DNA of 64,000 bases from assembly GCF_039548895.1 (NCBI RefSeq), contig NZ_JBCLVG010000001.1; one strand, given 5' to 3'. Shown piece by piece: positions 42,053-51,164 of the stretch. The translations under genes and the position numbers were made by a program. The DNA comes from Orlajensenia stereocauli. Lineage in GTDB: Bacteria; Actinomycetota; Actinomycetes; Actinomycetales; Microbacteriaceae. The notes below the pieces were generated by a model that was not told the DNA's origin, made no database searches, and saw only the letters and a program-made list of their open reading frames with translations. The first letter of the stretch is position 1, and each line of letters opens with the position of its first letter.

Positions 42053-43522
42053 ATGTCTTCGCTGTCCGCAACCGCCCGTCGCGTTCCGACGTGGCTCGCC
42101 ATCGTCGCCGCGAGCCTGCCCATGTTCATGGCGACCCTCGACAACCTCGTGATCACCAACGCCCTGCCCGCGATCCGCCTCGACCTCGGTGCCTCCATCG
42201 AGGAGCTCCAGTGGTTCGTTAACGCCTTCACCCTCGCCTTCGCGACGTTCATCCTCGCGGCGGCCGCCCTCGGTGATCGCATCGGTCGCCGCACCGTCTT
42301 CGTCGCCGGCATCGTGATCTTCACCCTCGCCAGCGTGATGGCGGCGCTCAGCACGGAACCGTGGCAGCTCATCGCCGCCCGAGCCGTGCAGGGGTTCGGC
42401 GCCGCCGGCATCATGCCGCTCTCGCTCACTCTGATCGCCGGATCCGTATCGGCCAGAATGCGCCCGGCCGCCATCGGCATCTGGGGCGGCGTCGCCGGAC
42501 TCGGTGTGGCCACGGGCCCGCTCGTCGGCGGCGCCGTCATCGAGGGCTGGAACTGGGAGGCCATCTTCTGGCTGAACATCCCGATCGGCATCATCGCGGT
42601 GCCCCTCGCTCTCCTCGCCCTGCCGAACACCCTGGGTGCCCGTCTGCGGGTCGACGTCGTCGGCGTGCTCCTGGCCGGCCTCGGGGTGCTGGGGATCGTG
42701 TTCGGGATCGTGCGCGGAAACGACGCCGGCTGGGACAGCGCCGAGGTGCTCGGCGCCCTGGGCCTCGGAACCGTCCTGCTCGCGGTCTTCCTGTTCTGGG
42801 AGTCGCGCACCCCCGCTCCCCTGCTGCCGCTGCGGCTGTTCCGTGACCGCAGCTTCTCCGTCGCGAACATCGTCGGCTTCGCCTTCAGCTTCGGCATGTT
42901 CGGAACCATCTTCATCCTGATCCAGTTCCTGCAGATCGTTCAGGGAGACTCGCCATTGGGTGCTGCAGTGAAGACCATGCCGTGGACCCTCGCCCCCATG
43001 GTGGTCGCCCCTCTCGCCGGCCTGTTCTCGGCCCGCGTCGGCACCCGTGCGCTCGTCGTGACGGGGCTCGCCTTCGAGGCGATCGCGCTCACCTGGCTGG
43101 GGCTCACGCTCTCGGCCGACGTGTCGTACGCCACCCTCGTGGCGCCGTTCATCGTCGCCGGAGTGGGCATGGGCCTCGTCTTCGCCCCGAGCGCCACCGC
43201 GGTGCTGGCGTCGATGCCCGAGGCCGACACCGCCAAGGCGTCCGGCACCAACTCGACCCTGCGTGAAGTGGGCATCGCCCTCGGCGTCGCCGTCCTGACG
43301 GCGGTGTTCGTGGGTGCTGGCGGGGAGCTCACCCCGACGGGCTACGTCGACGCGGCGATCCCGGCCGTGTTCACCGGTGCCGCGGTGCTGCTGCTCGCCG
43401 TCATCGCGGCGCTGTTCCTTCCGGCCGGTCGAGGCACCCACACGGCATCCGACGTCCCATCGACGCCGACCGATGCCGCGTTCGAGCCTGTCGTTCGGGA
43501 GGCCGTAACCTCGAAGGCATGA
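42053..43522 (+). CDS. MFS drug exporter, DHA2/EmrB-QacA family
   Basis: 489 aa, 14 predicted membrane segments. Motif D1 LPMFMATLDNLVITNALPAI, motif A GDRIGRR and motif C GLGVATGPLVGGAVIEGWNW identify a drug/proton antiporter of the 14-helix group. AAGGA precedes the ATG at 42053 by about 10 nt, which decides against an upstream TTG. It is controlled from the shared operator region with the divergent TetR gene and is coupled to a PanE-type gene downstream. Confidence 0.92.
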   Translation: MSSLSATARRVPTWLAIVAASLPMFMATLDNLVITNALPAIRLDLGASIEELQWFVNAFTLAFATFILAAAALGDRIGRRTVFVAGIVIFTLASVMAALSTEPWQLIAARAVQGFGAAGIMPLSLTLIAGSVSARMRPAAIGIWGGVAGLGVATGPLVGGAVIEGWNWEAIFWLNIPIGIIAVPLALLALPNTLGARLRVDVVGVLLAGLGVLGIVFGIVRGNDAGWDSAEVLGALGLGTVLLAVFLFWESRTPAPLLPLRLFRDRSFSVANIVGFAFSFGMFGTIFILIQFLQIVQGDSPLGAAVKTMPWTLAPMVVAPLAGLFSARVGTRALVVTGLAFEAIALTWLGLTLSADVSYATLVAPFIVAGVGMGLVFAPSATAVLASMPEADTAKASGTNSTLREVGIALGVAVLTAVFVGAGGELTPTGYVDAAIPAVFTGAAVLLLAVIAALFLPAGRGTHTASDVPSTPTDAAFEPVVREAVTSKA

Positions 43523-44517
43523 GAATCGGGATCATCGGGGCCGGCGCGCTCGGAGGCACCTTCGCGGTGCTGCTCGAACGGGCCGGCCACGAGATCCAGG
43601 TGACCGCCCGCGGGTCGGGGCTCGCCGCCATCCGGGCCGGGGCCATCCGACTCTCGGGTGGTTTCGGAGATGGCCACGGACATCCGGATGCCGCCCCGAC
43701 CCTCTCCGGTGCATTCGACCTCGTGCTCGTCTGCACGAAGGCGCAGGACGCGGAGGACGCCATCGCGGCGAACGCCGCCGTCGTGAACGGCTCGCCCGTG
43801 ATCGTGGTGCAGAACGGCCTCGACGGGGTTCGCACGGCGACCCGTCTCCTGCCGGACTCCGACTGCTTCGGGGCACTGTCGATCATCGCGGCGAATTACA
43901 CCGAGCCCGGCGTCGTGCGCGTCACGACCCGGGCAGCCACCTATCTCGGGCGCGGCTCGGGGCCGGCCGACCCAGCATCGAAGCGCTGGGCCGCCGTGCT
44001 CTCGGAGGCGGTGCCCGTCATCGCCGTCGACGACTTCATCGGGTCGCAGTGGACGAAGCTCGTCGTCAACATGCTGAACGGCCTGCCCGCGATCACGGGT
44101 CTGAGCGTGCAGGAGATCATCGCCGACAGGGGTCTGCGACGCGTGCTCACGGCGAGCATGCGCGAGGCCGTGCGCACGGGCATGGCCCGGGGCATCAGGT
44201 TCGGATCGTTGCAGGGTCTCAGCGACTCCCGGCTGCGATTCTTCTCACGACTGCCGCTTGTTCTCGGGCAGGCGTTGCCCCGCTCGATGGGCGTGCGCAT
44301 GGGCTCCGTACCGAACCTCGGGTCGACACTGCAGAGCCTGCGACGCGGACAGCGCACCGAGATCGACTTCCTCAACGGCGCCATCGTTCGCGAGGCGGAT
44401 GCCGCGGGGGCGAAGGCGCCCGTGAACGCGGCGATCGTGGAGCAGGTGCACGAGGTCGAGGCGTCGGGCACCTCGATCGGTCGCGACGAGGTGCTGCGGC
44501 GCATCGCCGTTCGCTGA
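43519..44517 (+). CDS. 2-dehydropantoate 2-reductase family protein (PanE/ApbA)
   Basis: 332 aa. Rossmann entry MRIGIIGAGALGGTFAVLLE, catalytic Lys in QWTKLVVNMLNGLPAITG, and a Glu in TEIDFLNGAIVREA matching the E. coli PanE active site. Being coupled (ATGA) to a drug exporter rather than to pantothenate genes, it may be a paralogue reducing another ketoacid. Its last residues (AVR) and the TGA stop fall inside a REP-like element. Confidence 0.88.
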   Translation: MRIGIIGAGALGGTFAVLLERAGHEIQVTARGSGLAAIRAGAIRLSGGFGDGHGHPDAAPTLSGAFDLVLVCTKAQDAEDAIAANAAVVNGSPVIVVQNGLDGVRTATRLLPDSDCFGALSIIAANYTEPGVVRVTTRAATYLGRGSGPADPASKRWAAVLSEAVPVIAVDDFIGSQWTKLVVNMLNGLPAITGLSVQEIIADRGLRRVLTASMREAVRTGMARGIRFGSLQGLSDSRLRFFSRLPLVLGQALPRSMGVRMGSVPNLGSTLQSLRRGQRTEIDFLNGAIVREADAAGAKAPVNAAIVEQVHEVEASGTSIGRDEVLRRIAVR

Positions 44518-44611
44518 GGGCCGAGCGAAACGACCGCCCGAAGCGCCCTCGACGGGCGCGAACGTCGGGCTGCGCTTCGGCCGCGGACTCCGTCCGGGCC
44601 TCGGCGACCGG
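44508..44611. repeat. REP-like inverted repeat element, copy 7
   Basis: CGTTCGCTGAGGGCC (44508-44522) and GGGCCTCGGCGACCGG (to 44611), with CGAAGCGC and GCGCTTCGG inside. It separates two convergent genes and supplies the TGA (44515-44517) of the PanE-type gene. Confidence 0.82.
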
Positions 44612-44618
44612 GGTTCGC

Positions 44619-45221
44619 TCAGCAGCTGTCGAGGAACAGGCGTCGCGGCCTCGACCGCTCGGTGTTGTCGATCACGGCGGTCGCGAAGCGGCGCGGATGC
44701 TCCTTCACCGAGTACAGGATGTCGGCCTCGTCCGTGGGCTCGTCGTCGAGGTAGGCGCTCCAGTTCCACAGCGGCCGCAACTCGGGGCGGTGGGCGAAGC
44801 GTCCGTCGACGATGAGAGTGGCATCCGGCGGACCCGTGATCCACTTCGGGATGATCCGGTCGTCGCGCGTCGGGTCGAATGCCTTGGTGACGAATCCCGT
44901 GCTGCCCGCCAGACGGAACGGCTCGAGCAGCACGCGTCGCAGCAACGAGTAGTCGAAGCCGTAGCTGTAATAGCGCTCGGCCGTCTCCGGTCCGAACGCG
45001 GCCTGCTCCTCGCGCGAGCGGTGGAAATGCTCGAGGCTCGCCCTGAACACCGGGTGCCCGCGCTCCGTGAAGACGGCGGCCAGGTCGTCGCCGAACTCGG
45101 TCTTGCCGCTGCGCACCGGCCCATCGATCGCCACCACTGTGCGACCGCGCCCGTAGTTGTGCAGGATCTCATCGGCGAGCGACCGCAGATACCTGATGCG
45201 AGGGGTGGTCACGAGCTCCAT
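44619..45221 (-). CDS. P-loop NTPase, uridine kinase-like
   Basis: 200 aa. Walker A is VAIDGPVRSGKTEFGDDLA. FRASLEHFHRSREEQAAFG corresponds to the uridine kinase lid/acceptor region and RRVLLEPFRLAGS follows. IVDGRFAHRPELRPLWNWSA resembles the Walker B region of the family. It probably phosphorylates a nucleoside or similar small molecule. The ATG at 45221 is 6 nt from TAGGCT on the minus strand. Confidence 0.8.
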   Translation of the reverse strand: MELVTTPRIRYLRSLADEILHNYGRGRTVVAIDGPVRSGKTEFGDDLAAVFTERGHPVFRASLEHFHRSREEQAAFGPETAERYYSYGFDYSLLRRVLLEPFRLAGSTGFVTKAFDPTRDDRIIPKWITGPPDATLIVDGRFAHRPELRPLWNWSAYLDDEPTDEADILYSVKEHPRRFATAVIDNTERSRPRRLFLDSC

Positions 45222-45227
45222 GTCCCG

Positions 45228-45233
45228 AGCCTA
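45228..45233 (-). promoter_or_regulatory. leaderless -10 box of the uridine kinase-like gene
   Basis: TAGGCT on the minus strand, 6 nt before the ATG at 45221. Confidence 0.55.
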
Positions 45234-45253
45234 GTTGCGCTCGCCGATTCACC

Positions 45254-45259
45254 TAGGCT
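45254..45259 (+). promoter_or_regulatory. leaderless -10 box of mutY
   Basis: TAGGCT, 7 nt before the ATG at 45267; the divergent kinase gene has the same box 20 bp away on the other strand. Confidence 0.55.
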
Positions 45260-45266
45260 GAAACGG

Positions 45267-46130
45267 ATGTCTCCCCTCGCGACCGCCGTCAACGACTGGT
45301 TCCGCAGCACCGGCCGCGACCTGCCGTGGCGCCGGCCGGGCTTCACCGCCTGGGGAACGCTGGTGAGCGAGTTCATGCTTCAGCAGACGTCCGTGAACCG
45401 CGTCATCCCGCACCTCGAGGCCTGGCTCGAGCGCTGGCCCGCACCGGCCGATCTCGCCGCCGTCCCGCCTGGCGAGGCCGTGCGCGCATGGGCGACCCTC
45501 GGCTACCCGCGCAGGGCGCTCTGGCTGCATCAGGCTGCTGTGCAGATCACGGAGCGGCACGACGGCACCGTGCCCGCCGACATCGCCGACCTCATCGCCC
45601 TCTCGGGCATCGGCGACTACACCTCGCGGGCGGTGGCCGTCTTCGCCTACGGCGAGCGGCATCCGGTTGTCGACACCAACACCAGACGCGTGATCGCGCG
45701 GGCTGTCCACGGGCGAGCGGATGCCGCTCCCCCGGCGAAGCGCGACCTCTCCGACATGGACGCGCTCCTCCCGGCAGACGACGTCGAGGCGCGCGTCTTC
45801 AACGCCGGCATGATGGAGCTCGGAGCGCTCGTCTGCGTGGCTCGCACGCCGCGCTGCGACTCCTGCCCCGTCGCCGATCTCTGCGCCTGGCGCGCGGCCG
45901 GTTACCCCGAGTACGACGGCCCGCGTACCCCCGTGCAGAAGAAGTTCGCCGGTTCGGACCGCCAGGTTCGGGGGCTCATCATGCGCGAGCTACGGGCCGC
46001 CCACGGTGCGGTGACGGATGCCGAGATCGCCACGCTCTGGACCGATGAGGCGCAGCTCGCCCGCGCCATCGCCGGCCTCCTGGCAGACGGGCTCGCAGTC
46101 TCGACGGCGAGCGGATACGTGCTGCCGTAG
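45267..46130 (+). CDS. mutY: A/G-specific adenine glycosylase
   Basis: 287 aa. Excises A opposite 8-oxoG. FMLQQTSVNRVIPHLEAWLE holds the catalytic Glu region, LSGIGDYTSRAVAVFAYGER the helix-hairpin-helix, and PVVDTNTRRV the catalytic Asp. A Fe-S loop with Cys spacing C-x6-C-x2-C-x5-C (CVARTPRCDSCPVADLC) is complete. The C-terminal 8-oxoG-recognising NUDIX-like domain of E. coli MutY is reduced to about 60 residues, as in other short actinobacterial forms. Confidence 0.93.
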   Translation: MSPLATAVNDWFRSTGRDLPWRRPGFTAWGTLVSEFMLQQTSVNRVIPHLEAWLERWPAPADLAAVPPGEAVRAWATLGYPRRALWLHQAAVQITERHDGTVPADIADLIALSGIGDYTSRAVAVFAYGERHPVVDTNTRRVIARAVHGRADAAPPAKRDLSDMDALLPADDVEARVFNAGMMELGALVCVARTPRCDSCPVADLCAWRAAGYPEYDGPRTPVQKKFAGSDRQVRGLIMRELRAAHGAVTDAEIATLWTDEAQLARAIAGLLADGLAVSTASGYVLP

Positions 46131-46178
46131 CGCCCGGGCATGACCTGGAGGGTCGGCGGCTTCTGTCGTTGCTCTGGG

Positions 46179-46670
46179 CTAGCGGGCCTCGTCGGCCTGC
46201 TCGGCCTCGACGGCGGCATCAGCCACGTCGAGGTCCTCGTCGTCCTCGAGCTCGCGCGGCTTCACGTACGGGTCGGCGTCGCCGGCGTACTCCGCCGTGC
46301 TCGCCTGCTCCGTCGTTGCAGTGTCGCGCTCGCGGGCCTCCTTGAGGAGACCCTCGATGAGCGCCGCATTCTCGGGGATCGCGTCGAGCTGGAACTGCAG
46401 GCTCGGCGTGAGCCTGGCCGTGATGTTCCGGCCGACCTCGCTGCGCAGCATTCCGGTTGCGGCGGCGAGGGCCGCGGCCGTGTCGGTGCGCTCCTCGTCG
46501 GTGCCGTAGACCGTGTAGAACACCGTCGCGTGCTGAAGGTCGCCCGTCACCTGGACGTCGGTGATGGTGACGAACCCCATACGGGGATCGCGCACGCCGC
46601 GCTCGAGGCGCTTCGCGATGATCACCTGGATGCGGTCGGCCATCTTCCTGGCGCGTGCCGGATCAGCCAT
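46179..46670 (-). CDS. rbfA: ribosome-binding factor A
   Basis: 163 aa. KH-like fold in residues 1-115: ARKMADRIQVIIAKRLERGV, RMGFVTITDVQVTGDLQHA, and RSEVGRNITARLTPSLQF. It assists maturation of the 30S subunit 5' domain. A 45-residue acidic tail (ELEDDEDLDVADAAVEAEQA) is longer than in most homologues. The ATG at 46670 is the only one compatible with the conserved N-terminus. It follows infB with a hairpin between them. Confidence 0.94.
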   Translation of the reverse strand: MADPARARKMADRIQVIIAKRLERGVRDPRMGFVTITDVQVTGDLQHATVFYTVYGTDEERTDTAAALAAATGMLRSEVGRNITARLTPSLQFQLDAIPENAALIEGLLKEARERDTATTEQASTAEYAGDADPYVKPRELEDDEDLDVADAAVEAEQADEAR

Positions 46671-46703
46671 GTCGTACTCCTCTCCACGGGTGCCACAGGG
46701 TGG

Positions 46704-46725
46704 GGGCCGGACCGAGGTCCGGCCC
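46704..46725 (-). terminator. hairpin between infB and rbfA
   Basis: GGGCCGGACC (46704-46713) and GGTCCGGCCC (46716-46725) form a compact GC-rich stem 15 bases beyond the infB stop. It may attenuate transcription into rbfA or mark processed mRNA ends. Confidence 0.55.
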
Positions 46726-46739
46726 ACCACGCACTGAGA

Positions 46740-49559
46740 CTAGACCCGCGGCTTCTCCTTGAGCTCGATCGTCTCGATCTCGTCGCCGATCTGGATGTCG
46801 TTGAACTTGCCGAGACCGATACCAGCCTCGAAGTCCGTGCGCACCTCGGTGACGTCGTCCTTGAAGCGACGCAGCGACTCGATCGCGAGGTTGTCCCCCA
46901 CGACGACGCCATCGCGGATGACGCGGGCCTTGGCGTTTCGGGTGATCGTTCCCGATCGCACGATGACACCGGCGATGTTGCCGAACTTCGAGGAGCGGAA
47001 GACCTCGCGGATCTCGGCCACACCGGACTGGACCTCTTCGTACTCGGGCTTGAGCATGCCCTTGAGCGAGCTCTCGATCTCGTCGATCGCGTTGTAGATG
47101 ACCGAGTAGAAGCGGATGTCGACGCCCTCGCGAGCGGCGCGCTCGCGCGCCTTCGTGTCGGGACGCACGTTGAAGCCCACGATGATCGCGTTGTCGATCG
47201 TGGCCAGGTTGACGTCCGACTCCGTGATCGCACCGACACCGCGGTGGATGATGCGGAGCTGAACGCTGTCGTCGACCTCGATCTTGAGCAGCGACTCCTC
47301 GAGTGCCTCGACGGCACCGGAGACGTCACCCTTGATGATGAGGTTGAGCGACTCGACCTTGCCCTCTTCGAGTGCACGGGTGAAGTCCTCGAGCGAGATG
47401 CGCTTGCGGGCCTTGGCCAGCTGGGCGTTGCGCTCTGCGGCTTCGCGCTTCTCGGCGATCTGACGCGCGGTGCGGTCCTCCTCTGTGACGAGGAAGGTGT
47501 CACCGGCGCGGGGAACGCTCGAGAGGCCCTGCACCTGCACCGGACGCGACGGGAAGGCCTCGAGCACGGCGTTGCCGTCCTCGTCTGCCATCGCACGAAC
47601 GCGACCGTAGGCGGTGCCGGCGACGATCGAGTCACCGACGCGGAGGGTACCCGACTGGATGAGCACGGTCGCCACGGCGCCGCGTCCCTTGTCGAGCTTG
47701 GCCTCGATGGCCACACCGCGGGCGTCCTTGTTCGGGTTCGCGCGCAGGTCGAGCCCGGCATCCGCTGTGAGCAGCACGGCGTCCAGGAGGTCCTGGATGC
47801 CGATGTCGTTGCGGGCCGACACGTCGACGAAGATGACCTCTCCGCCGTACTCCTCGGCCACGAGGCCGAACTCGGTGAGCTGCTGGCGCACCTTCTGCGG
47901 GTTGGCGTCAGCCTTGTCGATCTTGTTGACCGCGACCACGATCGGCACGTTGGCCGCCTGGGCGTGGTTCAGGGCCTCGATCGTCTGCGGCATGATGCCG
48001 TCATCGGCCGCGACCACGAGGATCGCGATGTCGGTGACCTGCGCACCACGAGCACGCATGGCGGTGAACGCCTCGTGACCCGGGGTGTCGATGAAGGTGA
48101 TGGCGCGCTCGTGGCCCTCGTGCTCGGTCCAGACCTGGTAGGCACCGATGTGCTGGGTGATGCCACCGGCCTCGCCCTCGACGACGTTCGCCTTGCGGAT
48201 GGCGTCGAGGAGGCGCGTCTTACCGTGGTCGACGTGACCCATGACGGTGACGACGGGCGGACGGATCTCGAGGTCCTCGTCGCCTTCACCGTCGAGCTCG
48301 GCATCGAGGTCGATGTCGAAGCCCTCGAGCAGCTCGCGGTCCTCTTCCTCGGGCGAGACGATCTGGATCTTGAAGCCCAGCTCCTCGCCGAGCACCTGGA
48401 AGGTGGCCTCGTCGAGCGACTCGGTCGCCGTGGCCATCTCACCGAGGTGGAACAGCACGGTGACCAGTGCACCGGGGTTGGCGTCGATCTTGTCGGCGAA
48501 GTCCGAGATGGATGCTCCGCGACGCAGACGAACCGGCGTGGTGCCGTTTCCGCGGGGAACGCTCACGCCGCCGAGCGACGGGGCTTCCCGCATCTCGAAT
48601 TCGGCCCTCTTCGTACGCTTCGACTTCCGAGCCTTGCTCTTGCCGCCACCGCGACCGAACGCACCAGCGGTTCCACCGCCGGGGCCACGGCCACGACCGC
48701 CGCCACCCGCGGGACGCGGGCCGCCGAAGCCGCCACCGGCACCGGGTGCGCCGCCGCCACCGGGACGCTGGAAGCCCCCACCGGCCGGACGAGCGCCGGC
48801 ACCGGCACCAGCGCCACCAGGGCGCTGCTGGAAGCCCGGACGCTGGCCGAAGCCACCGGGACGCGGTCCCTGGCCGGGTCCGCCGGGGCGCGGGGCGCCG
48901 GGACGGGGTGCCGCGGGACGCGGGATGTTGCCGGGGGTGGGCGAGGGTCGCTGACCCATGCCCTGGGCGCTGGCGAACGGGTTGTTGCCCGGACGCGGGA
49001 TGTTGGTGGGTCGCTGACCCATGCCCTGGTTCGATGCGAACGGGTTGTTGCCCGGTCGAGCCGCGGGGGGCTTGGGGGCACCGGGACGCGGAGCCGACGA
49101 TGCGGCGGCCTCGGGTGCGACCTCGGCAGCAGCCGGAGCAGCAGCCTCGGTCTTCGCGGCGGCAGCGGCGGCCTCGGCGGCAGCCTTCTCGGCAGCAGCC
49201 TTCTGCTCTGCCTCGGCCTGGCGCTCGGCGACGGTCTTCGGCGCCGTCGGCACGGGGCCGGCGGGAGCGTCAGTCGCAGCCTCGGCGGGAGCCGGGGCAG
49301 CGGGGGCCGGAGCCTTCGGGGCGGCCGGAGCCGGAGCCTTGGGGGCGGCCTTGGCAGCGGGGGCTGCCGGGGCGGGGGCGTCGTGCTTGGCGACACCGGC
49401 GGCCTCGAGGGCGGCCTTCAGACGGCGAGCGACCGGCGGTGCGATGCTCGACGACGGTCCCTTGACGTATTCGCCCATTTCCTTGAGCTTGTCAAGGGCG
49501 ATCTTGCTGTCCACTCCGAGTTCGCTTGCGATCTCGTGGACGCGTGGATTTGCAGCCAC
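46740..49559 (-). CDS. infB: translation initiation factor IF-2
   Basis: 939 aa. After an IF2_N motif (RVHEIASELGVDSKIALDKL) comes a long low-complexity region to about residue 330, rich in Ala/Pro, then Gly/Pro/Arg with repeats of RPGNNPFASNQGMGQRPTNI-type units. The G domain starts near residue 437 with GHVDHGKT, then DTPGHEAF and NKIDK; domains II-IV follow. It delivers initiator fMet-tRNA to the 30S subunit. The Gly/Arg-rich linker is typical of actinobacterial IF-2. Confidence 0.97.
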   Translation of the reverse strand: MAANPRVHEIASELGVDSKIALDKLKEMGEYVKGPSSSIAPPVARRLKAALEAAGVAKHDAPAPAAPAAKAAPKAPAPAAPKAPAPAAPAPAEAATDAPAGPVPTAPKTVAERQAEAEQKAAAEKAAAEAAAAAAKTEAAAPAAAEVAPEAAASSAPRPGAPKPPAARPGNNPFASNQGMGQRPTNIPRPGNNPFASAQGMGQRPSPTPGNIPRPAAPRPGAPRPGGPGQGPRPGGFGQRPGFQQRPGGAGAGAGARPAGGGFQRPGGGGAPGAGGGFGGPRPAGGGGRGRGPGGGTAGAFGRGGGKSKARKSKRTKRAEFEMREAPSLGGVSVPRGNGTTPVRLRRGASISDFADKIDANPGALVTVLFHLGEMATATESLDEATFQVLGEELGFKIQIVSPEEEDRELLEGFDIDLDAELDGEGDEDLEIRPPVVTVMGHVDHGKTRLLDAIRKANVVEGEAGGITQHIGAYQVWTEHEGHERAITFIDTPGHEAFTAMRARGAQVTDIAILVVAADDGIMPQTIEALNHAQAANVPIVVAVNKIDKADANPQKVRQQLTEFGLVAEEYGGEVIFVDVSARNDIGIQDLLDAVLLTADAGLDLRANPNKDARGVAIEAKLDKGRGAVATVLIQSGTLRVGDSIVAGTAYGRVRAMADEDGNAVLEAFPSRPVQVQGLSSVPRAGDTFLVTEEDRTARQIAEKREAAERNAQLAKARKRISLEDFTRALEEGKVESLNLIIKGDVSGAVEALEESLLKIEVDDSVQLRIIHRGVGAITESDVNLATIDNAIIVGFNVRPDTKARERAAREGVDIRFYSVIYNAIDEIESSLKGMLKPEYEEVQSGVAEIREVFRSSKFGNIAGVIVRSGTITRNAKARVIRDGVVVGDNLAIESLRRFKDDVTEVRTDFEAGIGLGKFNDIQIGDEIETIELKEKPRV

Positions 49560-49642
49560 AATTCTCCTGTTCTGGGCCTGCGCCCGAACAGGGGCAGACC
49601 ATTAAAGACGGACGGGTCTCATTTCGAGCCGCTCATTAGTTG

Positions 49643-49906
49643 TCACTCATTAGTGATCACTGTGCCGTTCAGCCTGTTCTCTAAAGGGGATGCATCCAGG
49701 TTCCCGCTCACCCGCAGAGCACGCCCGAAGGCCCGTTTGCGGAGTGCGAGTTGGAAGCACGAGTCCGTCGGATGCAGCCACGCACCTCGGCCGGGCAGGA
49801 CGGCGGTCTCATCGACCACGAGTTCTGATTCCCCGGCGACGATCCTCAGAAGTGAGGACCTCGGGGCGCGCGAACGGCATCCGATGCACGTTCTAACGGG
49901 TTCCAC
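49643..49906 (-). CDS. ylxR: YlxR-family (DUF448) RNA-binding protein
   Basis: 87 aa. It has the family motif RTCIGCRSRAPRSSLLRIV with two Cys, and GRGAWLHPTDSCFQLALRKR. It lies between nusA and infB as in most bacteria; it is a small RNA-binding protein implicated in RNase P or nucleoid functions. The GTG at 49906 is the start that includes the Cys motif. Confidence 0.9.
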   Translation of the reverse strand: MEPVRTCIGCRSRAPRSSLLRIVAGESELVVDETAVLPGRGAWLHPTDSCFQLALRKRAFGRALRVSGNLDASPLENRLNGTVITNE

Positions 49907-49963
49907 TTTACACCTATGGGCTGGGGGTCCGCCGTACCGCTACGGCAGCAACGATCCTGAAGG

Positions 49964-50962
49964 TCAGTCGTCTTCCAGAATCGAGTCGGGCTGGATGTCG
50001 ATCTTCGCGCCCGTCAGCTTGGCGGCGAGCCGGGCGTTCTGGCCCTCCTTGCCGATGGCGAGCGACAGCTGGTAGTCGGGCACGAGAGCGCGCACGGCCT
50101 TGAGCGAGGCGTCGACGACGTAGGCGCTGGTGACCTTGGCCGGTGAGAGCGCGCTGGCGACGAAGGTGGGAAGGTCGTCGGAGTAGTCGACGATGTCGAT
50201 CTTCTCGTTGTTGAGCTCTGCCGTGACGGCGCGTACCCGCTGGCCGAGCTCGCCGATGCAGGCGCCCTTGGCGTTCACGCCGGGCTCCATGGCACGCACC
50301 GCGATCTTCGAGCGGTGACCGGCCTCGCGGGCCAGCGACACGATCTCGACGACGCCGCTGGCGATCTCGGGAACCTCGAGTGCGAACAGCTTGCGCACGA
50401 GGGCGGGGTGGGTGCGCGAGACGGTGATCTGCGGACCCTTGAGTCCCTTCGACACGCTCGTCACGTAGACGCGGATGCGAGAGCCGTGGGCGTAGTCCTC
50501 ACCCGGAACCTGCTCCTCGGGCGGCAGGATCGCCTCGACGGTGCCGAGGTCGACGTGGATCATGCGCGGGTTCGGTCCCTGCTGGATCACGCCGGCGACG
50601 ATGTCGCCCTCACGTCCGCGGAACTCGCCCAGGATGGCGTCGTCGGCGATGTCGCGCAGGCGCTGGTTGATGACCTGCTTGGCGGCGAACGCACCGATGC
50701 GACCGAAGTCGTCCGGGGTGTCCTCGGCCTCGCCGATGATGTTGCCCTCTTCATCCATCTCGGGGATGAAGATCGAGACGTGACCGCTCTTGCGGTTGAG
50801 TTCGACTCGAGCGCCGGCCGGGTCGATGTGGCCGTGCGCGTTGGGGTTCACGTGCTTGAGATAGGCCGTGAGGATCGCCTGCTCGATGATGGTTACCAGT
50901 TCGTCGAAGGGGATCTCCTTCTCACGTTCCATCAGACGCAGTACGCCGAGGTCGATGTCCAT
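49964..50962 (-). CDS. nusA: transcription termination/antitermination factor NusA
   Basis: 332 aa, the usual actinobacterial size, lacking the C-terminal acidic repeats of E. coli NusA. The N-terminal RNAP-binding domain includes FDELVTIIEQAILTAYLKHV; an S1 domain follows around REGDIVAGVIQQGPNPRMIH, then KH1 and KH2 with SVSKGLKGPQITVSRTHPAL, GACIGELGQRVRAV and IGKEGQNARLAAKLTG. GAGGAGG precedes the ATG at 50962. It leads the ylxR-infB operon; the usual upstream neighbour rimP is missing. Confidence 0.95.
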   Translation of the reverse strand: MDIDLGVLRLMEREKEIPFDELVTIIEQAILTAYLKHVNPNAHGHIDPAGARVELNRKSGHVSIFIPEMDEEGNIIGEAEDTPDDFGRIGAFAAKQVINQRLRDIADDAILGEFRGREGDIVAGVIQQGPNPRMIHVDLGTVEAILPPEEQVPGEDYAHGSRIRVYVTSVSKGLKGPQITVSRTHPALVRKLFALEVPEIASGVVEIVSLAREAGHRSKIAVRAMEPGVNAKGACIGELGQRVRAVTAELNNEKIDIVDYSDDLPTFVASALSPAKVTSAYVVDASLKAVRALVPDYQLSLAIGKEGQNARLAAKLTGAKIDIQPDSILEDD

Positions 50963-51091
50963 CTCCGGCCTCCTCTATTCAGATCTCGTATTAACTTTTC
51001 GCCGACGTGGATGCGTCGAGCCGATCTTCTACGCTACCGGATTCCGGGGGCACTCGTCACCGTCTCCCCCGACCCGCGCCCGCGCACACGA

Positions 51092-51130
51092 GGAACGGGA
51101 CCGGTGCGATTGCCCGCACGGTCCCGTTCC
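51092..51130 (-). terminator. hairpin terminator downstream of proS
   Basis: GGAACGGGACCGGTGCG (51092-51108) pairs with CGCACGGTCCCGTTCC (51115-51130) with one bulged G. A second stem, GCATC-CGCTCGTC with GACGAGCG-GATGC (51131-51163), lies between it and the proS stop. Confidence 0.75.
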
Positions 51131-51164
51131 GCATCTCGCTCGTCATCGCGGACGAGCGGATGCC

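Noticed and set aside
46140..50075. 1311-codon open frame on the plus strand opposite infB, ylxR and rbfA
   Set aside because: High-GC shadow: the minus-strand frames encode unmistakable IF-2, YlxR and RbfA, and the plus-strand product is low-complexity with no domain.
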